Source of the DNA: CAISIP01 sp043759735
GTDB taxonomy: Bacteria > Pseudomonadota > Gammaproteobacteria > Burkholderiales > Burkholderiaceae_C
Direction of reading: 5' to 3'
DNA: 25,184 nucleotides
NCBI GenBank assembly: GCA_043759735.1
Contig: JAYUQC010000186.1
Location: 1 to 25,184 of the forward strand
Shown here: piece by piece, positions 21,821 to 25,184 of the stretch
How positions within the stretch are numbered: the first letter of the stretch is position 1
Layout: each line of letters starts with the position of its first letter
Notes under the pieces: generated by a model
What the model was told of the DNA's origin: nothing
The model's database searches: none
The model's input: only the letters and a program-made list of their open reading frames with translations
Position numbers and translations under genes: made by a program

Positions 21821-23617
21821 TCAGCGCGTCGTGAAGTTGGGGTAGCGATCGATCTCGCCCAGCAGGTGGCGGCCGAGCAGGCGGCACTGGATCTCGATGA
21901 TCTGGCGGTACTGCGCCGCATAGCCAAACACCGGGTGCGTGATCTCCTGGCTCAGGCGCCGCTCGAACGCGGCAATGAAAGCGCGCCGCCCACGCTCGTT
22001 CAGGTTGACCGCCCCGCCAGCGCGCACGAAGTCGCCCGCGCCGATCTCGCCGTTGTTGATGGCCATCAGCACGGTCGAATCGGCGACCAGCGGCCGAAAC
22101 GGCTCCATCATGTCCAGAGCCAATGCCGGGCGCCCATAACGCGACTGGTGAAAGAATCCGCGGTAGGCGTCAAAACCAACCGCTGTCAAAGTAACCGCCA
22201 GGCTGCGCGCCAGCAACGAATAGGCATAGGACAACATGGCGTTGACCGGGTCGGTGGGCGGCCGGCGCGTGCGGCGCTCGAAATCGAACGGCCACGCCTC
22301 GCCCGCTGGCGCAGCCGCGTGCTCGCCCGGCCCCGCGGCATCGGGCGAGAGCATCTCGCGAAAATGCCTGAAGTAGCGCGCGGCGGCGTTGCCTTCAACG
22401 CCCAGCAGTTGCGGCAGGTCGCGAGCGCGCTCGGCGGCGTCGATGTCCTGCTTGAACCCCGACAGCAATTCTTCTGGCGCACTGCCGCGCTTCCAGTTGC
22501 GCCGCAGCAGCGTGCGCTGGTTGCGAATCTTGGCCACCACCAGGTCGCGCGCCAACTGCAGGCAATGCTGGGCGTCGAAGCTGGCACGGAATTGCGCCGT
22601 GCGCAGCTCCACGTTCTTGTGCCCGAGGCCGATGGTGTGGCCCAGGAACCAGCCACCGTACGAGAGCCAGGTGACCGGAATGTTGCGCGCCATCAGTTCG
22701 TGCAGCGCCGGGCCGGTGAGGTAGACGCCACCCTGCAACACCAGTTGCGACACGTCCATCAGCCGGGCGCTGGCCGTTTTCTCGTCGTCCACGGAAATCT
22801 CCAGCACATCGCCTTTCTTGGCCACCTTGGCGCCGCGTGCCTGCACGTACATCGGCAGGGCGGTGGCGCCGCCCACGGCCAGTGGACGCGGCGGCGTCTG
22901 CTGCGTGCGCAGGTAGTGCACTTCGTCGGGCAGGCAGATGCCGGCCAGCGAGCAGCGCGGGCACTTGGGGCTGTTCTCCAGCGGCGGCGGCATCTGCCCC
23001 CCGATGGCCATCAGGCGCAGGCCGGCGGCGGCCTCGCGCGTGGCGGCACGCAACGCGTCGTCGAACACCACTTTCACGCGCTCGCGCGACGCCACGAAGT
23101 ACAGCACGCCCTCGGGCGCCTCGTAGCCGTGCTCTTCCAGCAGCAGCGCCTGCGCGCACAGTTGCACCCGCTCGGGCAGGTACGCACCGTGCTCCACATG
23201 CGGGCGCTTGCCGCGCTTGTAGTCCACCGGCACCGCGCGGCGGCCCTCGAATTCGGCCAGATCGAGCTTGGCGCTCAGGCCCAGGGCGTCGGACGACAAC
23301 TCCAGCGAACGCACGTGGATGCGCGTGTCCTCCTCTTCGGCCGTCGCCCCGGCCTTGGGCGGGTTGCCGCTGGCCTTGTCCACCCGCTTGTGGCTGTAGC
23401 GCCCTTCCACCGTGTCGGCCGAATCGGCCCACTCGCCCTGCACCCATTCGAGATAGGCCAGGCGCGGGCAATAGACGAATTCGTTGACCATGCGGGCCGG
23501 GAGCAGGGGTGTGCCGGGCGGCAGGGGCGGGGCGTCCAGGGGGAGGTCGGATTGGGTGGCGACCTGGCCTGCGGGCGAGCCGTAGGCCGCCTCAGAAAAG
23601 TCCTGTGGATTGTTCAT
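21821..23617 (-). CDS. cas4-cas1: Cas4-Cas1 fusion protein
   Basis: The 598-aa product has an N-terminal Cas4 exonuclease domain (about residues 38-232). It shows C50 in YCPRLAYLEWVQG, the RecB-type nuclease residues D119, D132 and K134 (VDYKRG) and Q152, and the cysteine triad C219-x2-C222-x5-C228, for an Fe-S cluster. A short linker leads to Cas1 (about 250-598), with E408 in GVEGNAAARYF, H490 in GFFHQSRYGRPALALDMMEPFRP, and D502/E505, the metal-site residues of the integrase. Cas4 selects and trims PAM-bearing prespacers and Cas1 inserts them. This fusion is known mainly from subtype I-U/I-G and from V-B loci. All key residues look intact, so adaptation may be functional. Confidence 0.95.
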   Translation of the reverse strand: MNNPQDFSEAAYGSPAGQVATQSDLPLDAPPLPPGTPLLPARMVNEFVYCPRLAYLEWVQGEWADSADTVEGRYSHKRVDKASGNPPKAGATAEEEDTRIHVRSLELSSDALGLSAKLDLAEFEGRRAVPVDYKRGKRPHVEHGAYLPERVQLCAQALLLEEHGYEAPEGVLYFVASRERVKVVFDDALRAATREAAAGLRLMAIGGQMPPPLENSPKCPRCSLAGICLPDEVHYLRTQQTPPRPLAVGGATALPMYVQARGAKVAKKGDVLEISVDDEKTASARLMDVSQLVLQGGVYLTGPALHELMARNIPVTWLSYGGWFLGHTIGLGHKNVELRTAQFRASFDAQHCLQLARDLVVAKIRNQRTLLRRNWKRGSAPEELLSGFKQDIDAAERARDLPQLLGVEGNAAARYFRHFREMLSPDAAGPGEHAAAPAGEAWPFDFERRTRRPPTDPVNAMLSYAYSLLARSLAVTLTAVGFDAYRGFFHQSRYGRPALALDMMEPFRPLVADSTVLMAINNGEIGAGDFVRAGGAVNLNERGRRAFIAAFERRLSQEITHPVFGYAAQYRQIIEIQCRLLGRHLLGEIDRYPNFTTR

Positions 23618-23703
23618 CTACGCTGCTCTTTCACAAATCGGCACCGAGTTGTGTACGCATTGAGGGCTACAATTGAAGCCTCATTTTGGAACAGGAGTAC
23701 GCA

Positions 23704-24009
23704 ATGGAATTCGTCACCGTACGCGAATTGCGCGCCGATTCGGCCAAGGTGTGGGACAAGATCGCGGCGGGCAAAGATATTGTCATCACGCGCAATGGCA
23801 CGCCGTTTGCCATCATGACGCCGACGCAGCCGTCGGAAGTGGAGAGCAATCTGCGCGCCCTGCGTTCGGCGCGCTTCGACGCGGCGCTGAAGCAAATGCA
23901 TCGCCATGCCGCCGAAACCGGGCTGGACAAGCTGACCCTGAAAGAAATCAACGCCGAGATCGCCGCCGCGCGCAAGGAACGCGATGAGCGTAAAGCAAGC
24001 GGTCATTGA
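23704..24009 (+). CDS. Phd/YefM-family antitoxin
   Basis: The 101-aa product has an N-terminal Phd-type DNA-binding domain (MEFVTVRELRADSAKVWDKIAAGKDIVITRNGTPFAIMTP, residues 1-40). The C-terminal charged helix KLTLKEINAEIAAARKERDERKA probably wraps the toxin. ATG 23704 has AGGAG 6 nt upstream; an earlier in-frame ATG at 23686 would put the ribosome site inside the gene. A TACAAT -10-like hexamer lies at 23668-23673 without a clear -35. It overlaps the PIN toxin by 26 nt, and the pair is probably autorepressed by this protein as in other Phd systems. It is divergent from cas4-cas1. Confidence 0.88.
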   Translation: MEFVTVRELRADSAKVWDKIAAGKDIVITRNGTPFAIMTPTQPSEVESNLRALRSARFDAALKQMHRHAAETGLDKLTLKEINAEIAAARKERDERKASGH

Positions 24010-24394
24010 CACCAATGTGCTGGTGTCGGCGCTGATCAAGCCGACCGGCCCGCCGGGACAAATCCTTGCCGCCATGCGACGCGGCGAATTGCTGCCGATC
24101 ATCAGCCACACTGTTTTTACCGAATATGCGCAAGTGTTGGCCCGCCCGCGGTTCGGTTTTGCGCACGAGGAAATCCGCGCCATTCTGGACTTGATCGAGC
24201 AGATGGCGCCGATGCTGGAGCCGCCACCGATCAGCCTTGCCGGTTTGCCCGACCCCACCGACGCGCCTTTCATCGCACTGGCCCGGTATGCCCACTGCCC
24301 GGTCATCACGGGGAATACCAAACACTTCCCTGCAAAAGCGGGGGTTGCGGTGTTGACGCCCGCGGGGTGGGTGGCGGAGCAATCAGGCATTTGA
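23984..24394 (+). CDS. PIN-domain toxin, putative ribonuclease
   Basis: The 136-aa PIN-fold protein is of the COG1569-like toxin group. The acidic active-site residues are D9 (VIDTNVLVSAL), E47 (VFTEYAQVL), D90 and D93 (LPDPTDAPFIALA). The last motif is TGNTKHFP, with Asn where many PIN proteins have Asp, which is common in this subgroup. These toxins cleave RNA and are held inactive by the cognate Phd-like protein encoded just upstream. The 26-nt overlap with the antitoxin gene indicates coupled translation. Confidence 0.88.
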   Translation: MSVKQAVIDTNVLVSALIKPTGPPGQILAAMRRGELLPIISHTVFTEYAQVLARPRFGFAHEEIRAILDLIEQMAPMLEPPPISLAGLPDPTDAPFIALARYAHCPVITGNTKHFPAKAGVAVLTPAGWVAEQSGI

Positions 24395-24411
24395 AGTAAA
24401 ACCGTCTATGG

Positions 24412-24430
24412 GTGGGTGATAATCACCCAC
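24412..24430. promoter_or_regulatory. perfect palindrome upstream of the DUF4143 ATPase
   Basis: GTGGGTGATAATCACCCAC has 9-bp perfect arms around a single A and ends 3 nt before the ATPase ATG. It could be a protein-binding operator or an mRNA hairpin covering the ribosome-binding region. No T-run follows, so a terminator for the PIN gene is unlikely. Confidence 0.6.
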
Positions 24431-24433
24431 GCA

Positions 24434-25184
24434 ATGAACAACTATCATCCAAGATGGCTGTCCGCCCGGATTGCCGATGCTTTGTCGGACACACCTGTCG
24501 TATTGCTCAACGGCGCCCGCCAGACCGGCAAGAGCACCTTGGCGCAAGCTGTTTGCGATGCACGCGGCGGCCGTTATTTGACGCTGGACGACCCCACCGT
24601 TCTCGCCGCCGCCCGCGCCGACCCGCTGGCTTTTGCGGCCACCGGTGCAGTGCTCACCGTCATCGACGAAGTCCAAAAAGCGCCCGGGCTGTTCCCGGCC
24701 ATAAAACACGCGGTCGACCGCGACCGGCAGCCCGGTCGCTATCTGCTGACCGGCTCGGCCGATGTATCGTTGCTGCCCAGCGTTTCCGAATCGCTCGCCG
24801 GGCGCATGGAAGTGCTGAGTCTGCAACCCCTTGCACAAGGCGAAATCGCCAGTCTCGCCCCGGACCTGATCGAGCACCTTTTCGCCAACGCGCCACCCGA
24901 GACGGCCCTGCCCCCGCCCGCCGCGGCGAGTGAAACCACGCTGGCGCAGCGCATCGGCGCCGGTGGCTTCCCCGAGGCCTTGAAGCGTGCCCGCGCCGAG
25001 CGACGCCTGGCGTGGTTTGGCGCCTACGTCAACACCGTGACCCAGCGCGACATACGGGACCTTGCCAATATTGCCGACACCAGCGCCCTGCCGCGCCTGC
25101 TGGCGCTGCTGGCCGCGCGCAGCGGTGGCTTGACCAACATGGCCGAGTTCGGCCGAAGCTGCGGCCTGCCGCAAGCCACGCTGC
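24434..25184 (+). CDS. DUF4143-type AAA ATPase (partial)
   Basis: The first 250 codons are present; the gene runs off the right edge. An N-terminal P-loop (LLNGARQTGKSTL, about residues 24-36), Walker B (VLTVIDEVQKAP, about 73-84) and sensor segment RYLLTGSADVSLLPSVSESLAGRMEVLSLQPL match the ATP-binding DUF4143 family. The later part, GAGGFPEALKRARAERRLAWFGAYVNTVTQRDIRDLANI, leads into the C-terminal nuclease-like DUF4143 domain, most of which is outside the window. The role of the family is not established; members are frequent in mobile and defence-rich regions. The start lies immediately after a perfect palindrome and lacks a clear Shine-Dalgarno. Confidence 0.88.
   Translation, partial: MNNYHPRWLSARIADALSDTPVVLLNGARQTGKSTLAQAVCDARGGRYLTLDDPTVLAAARADPLAFAATGAVLTVIDEVQKAPGLFPAIKHAVDRDRQPGRYLLTGSADVSLLPSVSESLAGRMEVLSLQPLAQGEIASLAPDLIEHLFANAPPETALPPPAAASETTLAQRIGAGGFPEALKRARAERRLAWFGAYVNTVTQRDIRDLANIADTSALPRLLALLAARSGGLTNMAEFGRSCGLPQATL

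Noticed and set aside
23676..23690. Partial CRISPR-repeat match (GCCTCATT) in the gap upstream of the antitoxin
   Set aside because: Only eight bases agree, in the wrong context, with no stem-loop; chance similarity is sufficient.

Overview
The window is high-GC DNA (G/C-rich third codon positions throughout) from a betaproteobacterium, most probably a member of Burkholderiales. The evidence is a DUF1631 protein, malate synthase G, a DksA/TraR-type regulator, several TRAP/CaiB-type genes, and the base composition. Alcaligenaceae is a plausible family, but the sequence does not prove it.

Layout. Positions 1-8000 look like ordinary chromosome: a cut-off FAD-dependent oxidoreductase (minus), a DksA/TraR zinc-finger protein (plus), malate synthase G behind a 2-haloacid dehalogenase-like HAD gene (minus operon), a large DUF1631 protein (plus), and a class I aminotransferase (minus). 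From 7934 to 20227 lies a metabolic island built round a LysR regulator closely resembling Nac, the nitrogen assimilation control protein. It holds the divergent aminotransferase; an operon of biotin carboxyl carrier protein, biotin carboxylase, PxpB, PxpC, a second carrier-like protein without the biotin lysine, and PxpA; an SDR plus an RraA-like aldolase; a three-part TRAP transporter; a deleted HMG-CoA-lyase remnant; and a CaiB-family CoA-transferase.

The main observation is that four transcription units in this island (aminotransferase, carboxylase/pxp operon, SDR operon, TRAP operon) share one 65-nt promoter architecture. An ATA-N9-TAT Nac-type box (ATT in one copy) is followed by exactly 21 nt, a TTGCSB -35 hexamer, exactly 17 nt and a TAYNRT-like -10 hexamer. 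This places every box at about -64, the distance I recall for Nac-activated hut promoters. The island therefore reads as a single Nac-like regulon. A reasonable inference is uptake (TRAP) of an organic-nitrogen compound and biotin- and ATP-dependent opening of a lactam or amide by a split urea-carboxylase-like enzyme plus PxpA, followed by transamination, dehydrogenation, CoA-transfer and aldol cleavage. The substrate is unknown.

From 20227 to the end the region is accessory and partly decayed: a frameshifted C-terminal piece of a TRAP large permease, a small PsiF-repeat exported protein, a five-repeat CRISPR array with its leader, cas2 and a cas4-cas1 fusion with no interference genes in view, a Phd/PIN toxin-antitoxin pair, and the start of a DUF4143 AAA ATPase preceded by a perfect palindrome. 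No tRNA, rRNA or insertion sequence was recognised.
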